Assembly (NCBI RefSeq): GCF_003634455.1 | Contig: NZ_RBLC01000005.1 | Span: 186,001 to 250,000, forward strand | DNA: 64,000 nucleotides | DNA from: Flavobacterium endophyticum | GTDB lineage: Bacteria > Bacteroidota > Bacteroidia > Flavobacteriales > Flavobacteriaceae | Reading direction: 5' to 3' | Shown here: positions 25,954 through 34,873 of the stretch, one piece after another | Position numbering within the stretch: position 1 is the first letter of the stretch | How the letters are laid out: every line of letters begins with the position of its first letter | Program-made: the position numbers and the translations under genes | Notes under the pieces: generated by a model | What the model was told of the DNA's origin: nothing | The model's input: the letters and a program-made list of their open reading frames with translations, nothing else | Database searches by the model: none

Positions 25954-27468
25954 TTATTTTATGACCATTGGCAGAAAGTCTTCTACGCTGTCATAGCCTT
26001 CATTTTTGAGCTTTTTCTTCAGCCTCATCTTCCCTACTCTAACGCTTTGGGGCGAAATGCCTAATATTTTCGCCATTTCTTTTCCTGATAGGTCCAGATA
26101 AAGCAAGACAATCAGGCGAATTTCTGCTTCTGTCAGCGTTATTTTAAATTGCTTGATTCGGGAGAAAAAAGCGGGATATATGGATTTGAACTTGATCTTG
26201 AATGTTTCCCAGTCTTCTTCTGTCAATATTTTTTGTTCTAGCAATTGGGCTACTTCTGAGTCGTTTTTGCTGTGTGGCTGCAGTCCTTTTGAGACTTCTT
26301 CTTGGAGTTTGCTGATAGCGACACTTTTCTTGGTCAGATCGATTATGTAGGCTTTTAGTTCTTGTTCTTTTACGTCTAGTATTTTTTTAGAGTTAGAAAG
26401 CTCCATTTCCAGCTTTCTTTTATTGTATCGGATTTTTGAGAGGTATCTGTAGACAAAAAAGGCTACGATAAGCAGCACGATTATGATTCCCGTTCCAATA
26501 AACCATATCCTGTTTTCTGCTAGTTCTTGTTCTTTTTCAAGATTCCTAATCTGGAGGTTCTTGACCTCGCTCCCCATGTCGGCTTGGTATCTGGCTAATA
26601 TGTTGGATTGATTGGCAACGAGTATGGCTTTGTTCAAGTCGTTGTAAATTTTAAAGTATTTTAAGGCTGAATCGGGCTGGTGAAAGTGCTCGTAAACTTC
26701 GGACATCTTTTGGTAGGCTTCTGTGATATGTACCTTGCTTTGGATCTCCAGGCTTAGCTTGAGGCTTTTTTGCACGGCATCAAGCGATTGTTTTTCTGCC
26801 CCTTGTCGGAGATAGATATCGGAAAGATTGTAATAGCTCGCCGCAGCACCGTCTTTGTAATTTACTTTTTTGTAGTTGTCCAAAGCTCTTAAGTAATATA
26901 CTCTGGCAGAGTCTATCATTCCTTTGTTCTTGAATATCTGCCCTTGATTGTTGAGCGCAATGGCCAAGTCTCTATAATATCCGTACGTTTTAAAAATCTC
27001 GATGGCCTTGTTGTTGTGAAAGAATGCTTTTTCGAAATTGTGCTGTTCTTTCAGGATCAATCCTCTGTTGGTATGGGTGAGCCCTAATAACCTGTGCATG
27101 TTTCGTTTTTCGGCAATCTTTCCAGATTCGGTATAACATTCCATGGCATCGGCATTGTTCTCAAGCCTCCAGTGCACGAGTCCGAGCGTGTTTAGGACTT
27201 TGGCTAGCTCTTCTTCGTCATTTGTCGCTTTTGCCTTCTTATAGGCTTTTGTTATATAGTCTAATGCTTTTTGATAGTTTCCTATTCTCCATTCGTTGAT
27301 TGCGGATTCGTTTAGCGAATCGATGCTTCTGTCTTCTGTATTTTTAGAGAGGGAGTCTTTGGATGTAAGCGCAGTTTCTTTTACTTCAGAGGAAGTAGTA
27401 GAGTTGCAACTGGCCAATCCTAGCAGCAAAAACAAAAGAAATAAAGCGGCAATCTTGTTTTTCAGCAT
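25954..27468 (-). CDS. Lipoprotein TPR sensor with membrane helix and LuxR-like HTH
   Basis: 504 residues. N-terminal lipoprotein signal (FLLFLLLGLASC, cysteine near residue 21), Ser/Thr linker, TPR repeats (VLNTLGLVHWRLENNADAMECYTESGKIAEKR and later copies), one membrane helix (IWFIGTGIIIVLLIVAFFVYRYL), a coiled coil (LEMELSNSKKILDVKEQELKAYII), then a helix-turn-helix (LTEAEIRLIVLLYLDLSGKEMAKILGISPQSVRVGKMRLKKKLK). It shares its layout with 18307-20163. A lipidated N-terminus plus an internal helix would fix the TPR part in the periplasm at both ends. A -7 box TATTTTTG (27492-27499) lies 24 bases before the ATG. Confidence 0.88.
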   Translation of the reverse strand: MLKNKIAALFLLFLLLGLASCNSTTSSEVKETALTSKDSLSKNTEDRSIDSLNESAINEWRIGNYQKALDYITKAYKKAKATNDEEELAKVLNTLGLVHWRLENNADAMECYTESGKIAEKRNMHRLLGLTHTNRGLILKEQHNFEKAFFHNNKAIEIFKTYGYYRDLAIALNNQGQIFKNKGMIDSARVYYLRALDNYKKVNYKDGAAASYYNLSDIYLRQGAEKQSLDAVQKSLKLSLEIQSKVHITEAYQKMSEVYEHFHQPDSALKYFKIYNDLNKAILVANQSNILARYQADMGSEVKNLQIRNLEKEQELAENRIWFIGTGIIIVLLIVAFFVYRYLSKIRYNKRKLEMELSNSKKILDVKEQELKAYIIDLTKKSVAISKLQEEVSKGLQPHSKNDSEVAQLLEQKILTEEDWETFKIKFKSIYPAFFSRIKQFKITLTEAEIRLIVLLYLDLSGKEMAKILGISPQSVRVGKMRLKKKLKNEGYDSVEDFLPMVIK

Positions 27469-27596
27469 TTTATATAGTGGTAGCGGTTTATCAAAAATAA
27501 GAATGTTTTGTCTTAAATACTATAGAAATTCCTGCCTTGCATTGCTGCAGGACAGGAGATTTCTTGGCAATTGTCAAACGGACTAACTATTTTCTA

Positions 27597-30500
27597 TTAT
27601 TTGATAATTATTTTTCGGGCTTGCTTAAAATTGTCGGCAACCAATTGGTAAAAATAAATGGCTTGGTTCAGGCCCGATACATTTACCTCAACAGTGTTGT
27701 ATCCTTGCGGGAAAACATCGTCAGCAACATCCATAATGTATTTTCCTGTACTGTCATAGAGCTTGATTTTCACTTCTCCTGCATTTTCGATATAGAAAGG
27801 TATTTCTGTTTTTCCGATGGCTGGATTCGGATAGTTTTGTCCCAGCCAATTGGATTTAATTTCTGGATTCGGGTGTTCGCCTGTTCCTAAAGAATTATGG
27901 TCTGTTTGGAAAAAATAGGTTCCTTGAAACAAAAACATTTCGTTTTCTAAGGTTCCCGGCATCATTAATCTTCCGTCCGGAAGCGGCAACAAGCTCACAG
28001 GATTAAAGGCAGACAGTTCTGGACCTACTAAAAGCTCTTCTGTTCCGTTTCCGGTAGGATCAACTTTAATCAGAGAGCCAATGTAATAAGCACTCGTACT
28101 GTAGTTTAGCCTATACGGGAATGAGCTTGTATATATCTGGCTCAACATAAAAATATCATCTGAGGCGTCAACGTAAATGTCTCTATAAAAATGGTTTAGT
28201 TCGGTTTCTCGTACCCAGATTCTGTTTCCGCTTTCATCGTATTTTTGAAGTACGACCTTATTGTTTACGCCATAAATTACGCTAAACGAAACGAGGATCA
28301 AGTCTCCCGTACTCAATTGTTTTACGGCATAGGAACGTATGTGTCTTCCTGGCTCTTCATAGAGTGATGACCATTGAAGAGCACCTGCTGGGTTTATCTT
28401 TGCCACTAATGATTTCTCATTATATTCTGTTTCTGATTGTGCGGCACCATTCACATAAAGGCTGCCATCTTGATCAAAAATCAAATCGCTTCCCGCTGAA
28501 AAATGGCCTGCGATGTCATAATTATTGAACCATTGCAATGTTCCATTGGCAGCATATTTTAATACGGCAAGATTGGTGTCTTGGACTATCATACCGCCAA
28601 ATCCTGACGCTCCAACTAAATATATATTACCATCTGCATCTGCTTTTCCGGATTCAATAGTGTAGATATTGTCATCTGGATTTGGAGACGTCGCAAAGTC
28701 AGTCCACACTTCGCTTCCTGTATTGGATATTTTGATGGTTGTAAATACTCCGAAAATATCGGAATCGTTTTCTTTTGCTTTTCCGCTGATGTATGCATTT
28801 CCAGAATCATCTAGAAAAAACGCATATAGTTTGGAGCCAAAAACGTTTTTAGAAAAATCCCAAAGCAAAGTACCGTCCGACGTGAATTTTTTCACTTTTA
28901 AAGGATAGGCCGCATCCTCAGATGGGATCAAGTAGACCATTAGTTCCCCATTTGAATTTGCCAGTATTTTAATTCCGTTACTTTCATTTCCGTTGGAAGG
29001 GTTGAACACTTTTTCCCACTCTAGGTTTCCGGTCGGAGAATATTTTTTTACGTAATAGTTGGATATGCCTCTATCTCCGCTCACTGTACTGAAAACTCCG
29101 GCAACATAGGAATTATTATCGTCATCATGTACTGCCGATAAAGCTTGCGAAGCAAAGGCATCACTGCTATAAATATTTCTCCACTCAGGCTGAGTGGCTG
29201 TCGCAGTAAAAGAGAGTTTTAGAGTTTCAAAAACGGTTCCTTCGGCAGAAAGGTCTGTAGTAAAAACCGGCATCAGGTTGTTTGAACTTGTTACTCCAAC
29301 TCCAATAAACTCAGAAGTCGATTCTGTTGGAGAAAATGGCTTGACAAAACTTGTTTCTCCAGCCAACGAACCATCAACATTATATTTGTGGGCTACAAAT
29401 TTGTTGTCAGCAAAATTCTCGTCTAAGCCTCGACCTGCAATGACAGGAAGGTTTGTAGCATCTAAAGTCAGGTGGGCATCTTTTATTTCGATAAGATTGT
29501 TGGTTTCTCTTGTCCAATTTTCTGTACCATCTGGATTATAAGAGATCAGGAAAAAGCCGTCATCAACCCAATCGCCAAGATGTTTTCCTCCTACATAAAT
29601 CTTAGCATTTGGGGTCACTTTAATATCATAAGCATTGGTAAAATCTGTACCGCTTCTGAATATTTTTAGCCATTGCTGTTGTCCGGAAGCATTATATTTT
29701 ACGGTTCCTGCCTTGCTCATAAAAGTATTTAGGGTTCCGGTTACGTAGCAATTACCATCAGCATCGAACGTAACATCGCGCGCAATTGAGTTCGTATCTT
29801 GCAAAGGACTATCGGGATCATTCGGATCGGAGCTATCTGTATACGTGTAGTTTTGTTTCCATAAAACATTCCCATTGCTTGCATACTTGATCGTATAGTA
29901 GGTCTGCCAATAGTCGGCATTCGTACCAAATCCAGTTACGGCTATATTGCCTGCATTGTCTACAGCTACTGAAGTCGGCTCATTCCATGATTCTTCGACC
30001 TCATTACTGTCAATAACCGACCAAAGGAGCGTTCCGGCCGCATCGTATTTCAAGGTCACATAGCGTATGCTTGTTCCGGCATATGCGACCCCGACAATAA
30101 TTATATTTCCGTTTCCGTCGACTGTCATGGCTGTCGGCACATCCAGTCCTTCGTTGCCTCCATCAAAAACTCTTTCCCAAGTTACATTTCCTGAAGCGGC
30201 ATCATATTTTACAGTTCGAATATCCATATCATTTCCGTTCCATTTAATTCCTGTTGCAATTGGGTTTCCTGTTGCATCAAGGGCAATTTTAGTTCCTATC
30301 TCTGCTGCATATAATGTTCCTTCTTGACGTTTTTCCCACACTCTGTTTCCGTTGGCATCTACTTTTATGGTTACAAAGTTTGCCTCAGCCGAAATGCTAT
30401 TCGAACTTGTTCCGGTTATATAGACATTTCCTGCTGCATCATTGGTGCTTGAAAAAGGGACGCTTCTGCCGCTTAAAATAGTGGCTTTAAAGCCATAATT

Positions 30501-30752
30501 TGAAGGAGTAACTTCTCGTGCCGCATCTCCTTCATTTAAGTCTGTACCAATCAAAGACTTTCTTTCTAACTGGCTATTTTGTCCCTCTTTGACATTTTTC
30601 AGTTTTGACAGTATCCCTTCTTTTTGAGATAATTCATAGCCATGAAATTTTTTGGCCTCCGTACCAAGTATTGTTTGAGAAAAGGCCGGGCCGCAGAAAC
30701 CACAACCTAATATCACAACAATGAATCTTAGATATTTGTAATTATTTTTCAT
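27597..30752 (-). CDS. T9SS-exported beta-propeller (SBBP-like) protein
   Basis: 1051 residues. Signal peptide (LRFIVVILGCGFCGPAFSQ). Most of the chain is repeats of about 50-60 residues with a D-x-x-GN-x-Y-x-TG or YIxG core and a K-x-x-x-G-x-x-x-W core (DAAGNVYITGTSSNS, DNAGNIAVTGFGTN, DASGNVTWERVF), typical of SBBP/beta-propeller secreted proteins. The end is a T9SS type A sorting domain (NWLGQNYPNPAIGKTEIPFYI, then VKIKLYDSTGKYI and QAIYFYQLVADNFKQARKIIIK). It should be exported across the outer membrane and either attached or released. Function unknown. It is a single-gene unit by spacing. Confidence 0.9.
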   Translation of the reverse strand: MKNNYKYLRFIVVILGCGFCGPAFSQTILGTEAKKFHGYELSQKEGILSKLKNVKEGQNSQLERKSLIGTDLNEGDAAREVTPSNYGFKATILSGRSVPFSSTNDAAGNVYITGTSSNSISAEANFVTIKVDANGNRVWEKRQEGTLYAAEIGTKIALDATGNPIATGIKWNGNDMDIRTVKYDAASGNVTWERVFDGGNEGLDVPTAMTVDGNGNIIIVGVAYAGTSIRYVTLKYDAAGTLLWSVIDSNEVEESWNEPTSVAVDNAGNIAVTGFGTNADYWQTYYTIKYASNGNVLWKQNYTYTDSSDPNDPDSPLQDTNSIARDVTFDADGNCYVTGTLNTFMSKAGTVKYNASGQQQWLKIFRSGTDFTNAYDIKVTPNAKIYVGGKHLGDWVDDGFFLISYNPDGTENWTRETNNLIEIKDAHLTLDATNLPVIAGRGLDENFADNKFVAHKYNVDGSLAGETSFVKPFSPTESTSEFIGVGVTSSNNLMPVFTTDLSAEGTVFETLKLSFTATATQPEWRNIYSSDAFASQALSAVHDDDNNSYVAGVFSTVSGDRGISNYYVKKYSPTGNLEWEKVFNPSNGNESNGIKILANSNGELMVYLIPSEDAAYPLKVKKFTSDGTLLWDFSKNVFGSKLYAFFLDDSGNAYISGKAKENDSDIFGVFTTIKISNTGSEVWTDFATSPNPDDNIYTIESGKADADGNIYLVGASGFGGMIVQDTNLAVLKYAANGTLQWFNNYDIAGHFSAGSDLIFDQDGSLYVNGAAQSETEYNEKSLVAKINPAGALQWSSLYEEPGRHIRSYAVKQLSTGDLILVSFSVIYGVNNKVVLQKYDESGNRIWVRETELNHFYRDIYVDASDDIFMLSQIYTSSFPYRLNYSTSAYYIGSLIKVDPTGNGTEELLVGPELSAFNPVSLLPLPDGRLMMPGTLENEMFLFQGTYFFQTDHNSLGTGEHPNPEIKSNWLGQNYPNPAIGKTEIPFYIENAGEVKIKLYDSTGKYIMDVADDVFPQGYNTVEVNVSGLNQAIYFYQLVADNFKQARKIIIK

Positions 30753-30994
30753 ACCTGTTTTTTAAGGATTAGACATTAATAATTGTATTCTTAATTGATT
30801 GAAGGAATTTCATAAAAGAATAACTTTCTTTATCAAAACTACTTCATATTCATTCAATAACGTAAAAAACCGCGTTGACAAAAGTGTTGACATTTAAATT
30901 GTAACTCATTGAAAAATTGAGGAAACAGCGCACATTCTAAAGAACAACGAATAAATCTTATAGGAAATAATGCGTAATGAAATAAGAGATTGTT

Positions 30995-31029
30995 TTTGAT
31001 ACCCTCTTTGTCATTATTCGCTATTTTTG
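30995..31029 (+). promoter_or_regulatory. Promoter for PhyH-type oxygenase gene
   Basis: TTTG (30995-30998), 23-base spacer, TATTTTTG (31022-31029), 22 bases before the ATG at 31052. The spacer is at the long end of the normal range. Confidence 0.5.
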
Positions 31030-31051
31030 ATGCAACTTTGATATAAAAACT

Positions 31052-31969
31052 ATGGCTTGGTCTCTTCTTGAGAAACTCTGGCAACGAACAGTAAGTTCTC
31101 ACGTAACTGTAAATCCTGATACAACTTCTTGGGACAAAGAAATCGAAACGCTCTACCGGCTCGGTATCAGCATGGAAGACGCCCTCCAATTTCTTTATTT
31201 TGAAAAACCTGATTTTGAAGCTTTCAAAACTTGGATACATAGTCGAAAAAGAGAAGCTGAAGCTGTTGCAAGTGAACGTGAAGATGACGTACTCCTACCA
31301 GAAGATCTTGAGTTTTGGTATAAAAACGGGTATATTATCGTAAGAGAAGCAATTTCAAAACAAGACTGCAAGGCAACAGAAGAGGCTATTTGGAATTTCT
31401 TAGGAATGGATCCTAATGACAAAGAAAGCTGGTATAACAGACATGCAGAACAAAAAGGACTAATGCTCAGTTTTTCAGATCATGAGACTTTAAACAAAAA
31501 CAGGGGTTCTGTTCGCATACGAAAAGCGTACGAACAGCTTTATAAAACGTCGAAGATCTATCCTACCATAGACAAGGTAAGTTTTAATCCGCCTGAGACG
31601 GAACATTTCCGTTTTAGGGGAAGTCCACTCCATTGGGACGTCAGCTTGAAACAGCCAATACCTTTTGCGATGCAAGGACTTTTATACTTAACGGACTGCG
31701 GCCCGCAAGATGGCGCATTTCACTGTGTGCCAGGATTCCATAATTCGATTGATTTGTGGCTGGAAGGATTAGAAGAGGGTGAGCATCCGAGAGAAAAGGC
31801 GATCAACACGTTACAGCCTATTCCTATAACAGCCAATGCAGGCGACTTTATCATCTGGCAAAATACGCTGCCGCATTGCGCTATGCCCAATCATGGATTG
31901 CATCCGCGTATGGTACAATATCTCACGTATCTGCCTGATGATTATTATGCTTCTCCAGAATGGATTTAG
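31052..31969 (+). CDS. Phytanoyl-CoA dioxygenase (PhyH) family oxygenase
   Basis: 305 residues. N-terminal helical extension of about 85 residues, then the PhyH double-stranded helix: YKNGYIIVREAISKQDC, iron ligands H194 and D196 in LHWDVS, distal histidine H275 or H281 in LPHCAMPNHG, and R286 (HPRMVQYL) placed to bind 2-oxoglutarate. The HxD...H triad is intact, so it should be an active Fe(II)/2-oxoglutarate hydroxylase. The substrate is unknown; this family includes lipid, natural-product and amino-acid hydroxylases. It stands alone with its own promoter between unrelated minus-strand genes, so context does not help. Confidence 0.9.
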   Translation: MAWSLLEKLWQRTVSSHVTVNPDTTSWDKEIETLYRLGISMEDALQFLYFEKPDFEAFKTWIHSRKREAEAVASEREDDVLLPEDLEFWYKNGYIIVREAISKQDCKATEEAIWNFLGMDPNDKESWYNRHAEQKGLMLSFSDHETLNKNRGSVRIRKAYEQLYKTSKIYPTIDKVSFNPPETEHFRFRGSPLHWDVSLKQPIPFAMQGLLYLTDCGPQDGAFHCVPGFHNSIDLWLEGLEEGEHPREKAINTLQPIPITANAGDFIIWQNTLPHCAMPNHGLHPRMVQYLTYLPDDYYASPEWI

Positions 31970-31985
31970 CCGCCTGTCGCGAAAA

Positions 31986-32495
31986 TTAAGACTTATTGAT
32001 TATACTCCATCTTGGGATTCTTGCGTTATCGCCTTCTTTAAGAATAAAGCGATAGCCGTAATGGGTGTCGACTATTTCACGAGTAGTCGGATCTGTAATC
32101 GTATATTCGATGTGTGCTTTCTGCTTGAAATATTTTTTCCAAGCCGGAAAGATATCGAGGTATTTTCCTCTGATGGCTTGGAATTTCAAGGCTTTTGTTT
32201 CTAGCTTGTTTTGCAATTTGAAGTCGACATATAGGCATTCGTCCCACTCGCTTTTGCTCTCGAGGTCTGCATCAGAGATAGCAGCCGGAGCATAAATAAT
32301 AGTGTAACTGGAATCGGCGGCTTTCTCCATGACCTTATAGAATCTATAGGAAAGCGTTGTCAGCGAGGCAATCTTATCGGAAGCCTGGCGCGCATTTCCT
32401 TTATCTGTCCTGGAAATAGCGCTTATAAAAGCTACATCTTGCGCCATTGTAACGGTGCAGATGAAAAATACGGCAGATGATAGAAACGTTTTCAT
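31986..32495 (-). CDS. Exported hypothetical protein
   Basis: The ATG at 32495 (MKTFLSSAVFFICTVTMAQ) is chosen because it gives a proper signal peptide; an ATG 24 bases upstream would add a non-hydrophobic stub. 169 residues. The mature part has mixed alpha/beta character (YSYTIIYAPAAISDADLESK-like stretch, LYVDFKLQNKLETKALKF) and no recognised family. It ends convergently with the oxygenase, 16 bases apart. A -7 box TATCTTTG (32517-32524) lies 21 bases upstream of the ATG. Probably periplasmic; function unknown. Confidence 0.72.
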   Translation of the reverse strand: MKTFLSSAVFFICTVTMAQDVAFISAISRTDKGNARQASDKIASLTTLSYRFYKVMEKAADSSYTIIYAPAAISDADLESKSEWDECLYVDFKLQNKLETKALKFQAIRGKYLDIFPAWKKYFKQKAHIEYTITDPTTREIVDTHYGYRFILKEGDNARIPRWSIINKS

Positions 32496-32614
32496 AGAAA
32501 TTGCTATTGAATAGTGCAAAGATATTGCAAAAAGAATATCCTTTTTTTATCGTTTATTACTTATTTTAAATTTTTTATTCATCAGCATCCCCTTTCTCCA
32601 AAGCTCTTTATAAA

Positions 32615-33061
32615 TCAGACATTGTAGAAGAAAGTTTTCCTGTCGAGTCCTGATTTATGGTAATGCCAATTAATATTCAGGACGTTTCTTATTGTCTTTT
32701 TCAAGGCGGCATAGTCGTTGGGTTTTGTGATATAGATATTTGCCCCGTTAATAAATGTCTCTTCTATATCTTTTTCTAAAGACGACGTGGAGTATATGGC
32801 TACAGACACGTCCATAAACCTAGGGTTGCTTCTTATTTCTTTCAAGCATTCGGATCCCGAAACAAAAGGCATGTTCAGGTCTAAGAATATGATATGCGGC
32901 AGCACTATATTTTCTTGATTGAGATGTTCCATCAGCTCAACGGCATTCTTGAACATCAAGAGCTTATTGGAAGCTTTGATTTCCTTTACGACTTCTTCAA
33001 AGAGCTGCTGGTCGTCTTGATCGTCATCGACAAGAAAAATAGTCATAGCAGATGAATTCAT
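32615..33061 (-). CDS. Single-domain (CheY-like) response regulator, Rcp1 type
   Basis: 148 residues. One receiver domain: acidic triplet D12-D14, phospho-acceptor D61 (HIIFLDLNMPFVSG), conserved Thr/Ser in YSTSS and Lys in TKPNDY. No output domain. The QDDQQLFEE and LNMP segments are of the Rcp1/phytochrome-associated type common in Bacteroidota. It is very like the protein at 48175-48627, with the same IYSTSSxEKDIEETF and GANIYIxKPND blocks, but has no kinase beside it. It could be a phosphate shuttle or competitor for the same kinase (inferred). Translation might start at M6 instead. Confidence 0.9.
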   Translation of the reverse strand: MNSSAMTIFLVDDDQDDQQLFEEVVKEIKASNKLLMFKNAVELMEHLNQENIVLPHIIFLDLNMPFVSGSECLKEIRSNPRFMDVSVAIYSTSSLEKDIEETFINGANIYITKPNDYAALKKTIRNVLNINWHYHKSGLDRKTFFYNV

Positions 33062-33124
33062 ATGAATTTTAGATATTAGTTTTTGGTTTGAGTGTCATTT
33101 GTCAAAATTGCGGAATAAAGAATC

Positions 33125-33562
33125 TCATTCTGTCTTTTTATTGCCTACTATCAGCATATAGATATCATGCTTTAAAAAAAGCGTCAGAAAGTCCCTTCCT
33201 GAATTCCAAGTCATGAAAATTTTTGACTTTTCTTCTTTTACGGAATTGTGCAGTTCTTCGTAACTGTGTTCGGACTGCAGGCTCGGATGGAATGAAGACA
33301 TATCGCTGATGGTTTCTTCAAACTTGAGGTTGTTTTCGGAAAGTAATCGTCTTACTTCCTTGAAGGCCGTAATAAATCCGTTAATGTCACGCTCGAAGTT
33401 AATGATATAGATGTTTTCTTCTTCCGGATGGGTATACCATTTATAATAGGACATGTCCTTTTCTTCTATGGGTGACGGATAGATAGCAATAGGAGTCTTT
33501 CCAAAAGTTTGCGAAAAACTTTTGGAGCAAAAAAGGAGTAGTAAGAAACAAAGTAATTTCAT
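33125..33562 (-). CDS. Exported hypothetical protein
   Basis: 145 residues with a signal peptide (MKLLCFLLLLFCSKSFSQ). The mature part is mixed (YYKWYTHPEEENIYIINFERDINGFITAFKEVRRLLSENNLKFEE) and ends in a hydrophobic strand (LTLFLKHDIYMLIVGNKK). No family recognised. A -7 box TAATTTTG (33585-33592) lies 22 bases upstream. It is followed 63 bases later by the single-domain response regulator on the same strand and may share its transcript. Confidence 0.7.
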   Translation of the reverse strand: MKLLCFLLLLFCSKSFSQTFGKTPIAIYPSPIEEKDMSYYKWYTHPEEENIYIINFERDINGFITAFKEVRRLLSENNLKFEETISDMSSFHPSLQSEHSYEELHNSVKEEKSKIFMTWNSGRDFLTLFLKHDIYMLIVGNKKTE

Positions 33563-33750
33563 AATTCCTATTGCTTATAGGACACAAAATTATTTATATC
33601 TAATTCTAAAATCGTTACATAATTTTAAGGTAATTTTATTTATTAGGTCAGCTTTGCAGAAATTCAGCTACCTATGCAACCAAACAGGCAGAACACTTAT
33701 CATCCAAGTACTCTGCCAATCAGTTGCTAATCTTATATTTTAAAAAAGTA

Positions 33751-34464
33751 TTATTTGACTTTAGTGTCGTCTAGGAACTTGTTTATCCTTTTGATGCTTT
33801 CGTTCATAAACTTGAACTTATTTGCATTATTCACATCATAAGACAACACACCTCTAACTACCCAGGCTTCTGCGATTTCGACAACGCTTAATTTGACGCT
33901 GCTGTAAAAATCATTTTCATTGCTCAGCACAAAAATATGATCATCATAAATGCTTTTGGCCACACGGTTAATAAACAGTCCTTTTTCTCGGCTGATTACA
34001 ACGATTATAGAGTCGTTTTCAATTCTATCAACATCGATTCTTTCACAAATCACGAATGAGTTTTCATCTATGACTGGAAACATGTTATTGCTTACCACTT
34101 GAAACACTCTGGAGTCTTCTTCTATAATAAAAGGAAAACTGTATTTCGGGAGAATATCGAGTAAAGAGACCACATCGTTTCCTTTTGCATATTGAAATTG
34201 TACTTCGCGAGAAATAAGAGGAGTGTGATTAGTAAAAGAACCAGCTTTTTTCTTGTTTAAGAATATCTCGTTCAGGTCGAGTTCGTATAACTCGCAAATT
34301 GTGATTATCGAATCAAAATCTACGCTATTCCTTTTTTTCCATGTAGAAATGGTATTCGGCTTAATATTCAAAAATTCAGATAATTCGATATCTGTCTTGA
34401 TTTTCAGCGCTTTCTTCAATCTTTCGATAACGCTAATCGCGTTTTGTGATTTATTTTCTTGCAT
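33751..34464 (-). CDS. CI-like repressor with inactive S24-type tail
   Basis: 237 residues. N-terminal phage CI-repressor type helix-turn-helix (SVIERLKKALKIKTDIELSE, FLNIKPNTISTWKKRNSVDF). The C-terminal part has the shape of a LexA/CI S24 domain (FQVVSNNMFPVIDENSFVIC, then IIVVISREKGLFINRVAK), but the catalytic serine of the GDSM motif is N127 and the general-base lysine position is N166. Self-cleavage is therefore unlikely and the tail may be a ligand or dimer domain. No other phage genes are near. It diverges from the giant adhesin gene across a region with inverted repeats, making control of that operon possible (inferred). Confidence 0.85.
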   Translation of the reverse strand: MQENKSQNAISVIERLKKALKIKTDIELSEFLNIKPNTISTWKKRNSVDFDSIITICELYELDLNEIFLNKKKAGSFTNHTPLISREVQFQYAKGNDVVSLLDILPKYSFPFIIEEDSRVFQVVSNNMFPVIDENSFVICERIDVDRIENDSIIVVISREKGLFINRVAKSIYDDHIFVLSNENDFYSSVKLSVVEIAEAWVVRGVLSYDVNNANKFKFMNESIKRINKFLDDTKVK

Positions 34465-34873
34465 ATTCGCAAAATGTATTGTAACTTTATCATAAGATAA
34501 AATTAAATTATGAATTCCGTTAAAAATCCACTTTATGAAATTGACTGCACAATCTATTCATAAAGCATTTTTTTAAAAAATATTCACAAGGACTCGTGGT
34601 ATTTTTTAAACACCAAGCATAAAGTCATATCACAGGATGAATCTATGAGGGCGCGCTTTTGGAAATTTGGGGATGAATTATTACGTTTTAAAGATTAATA
34701 ACAATTCGAAAACAAATATATACTTTTTCTAAAAATACCACTCAAAACATATTATAAATTATTCATAATTACTCATTTACAATAAAAATGTAAGAAAAAC
34801 TTTAAGAAAACTATTAATTTCCCGTTAAAAACAAAGGTTCCCAAAATCTATCTATTAACTAAATGCTTTGCTT
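34465..34873. other. Divergent intergenic region, repressor to adhesin
   Basis: 409 AT-rich bases. It holds the inverted repeat CTTTATGAA (34531-34539) ... TTCATAAAG (34557-34565) with a 17-base gap, further TTATGAA and GCATAAAG half-sites nearby, and a 17-codon frame at 34645-34698 preceded by AGGA. No full TTG/TAnnTTTG promoter could be placed with confidence for the adhesin operon. Confidence 0.4.
34531..34565. promoter_or_regulatory. Inverted repeat, operator candidate
   Basis: Perfect 9-bp arms CTTTATGAA and TTCATAAAG, 17-base spacer, about 70-100 bases upstream of the CI-like repressor ATG and 310 bases from the adhesin ATG. Confidence 0.4.

Noticed and set aside
33751..34464. Prophage remnant
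   Set aside because: Only the CI-like regulator is phage-like; no integrase, structural genes or attachment repeats were seen.
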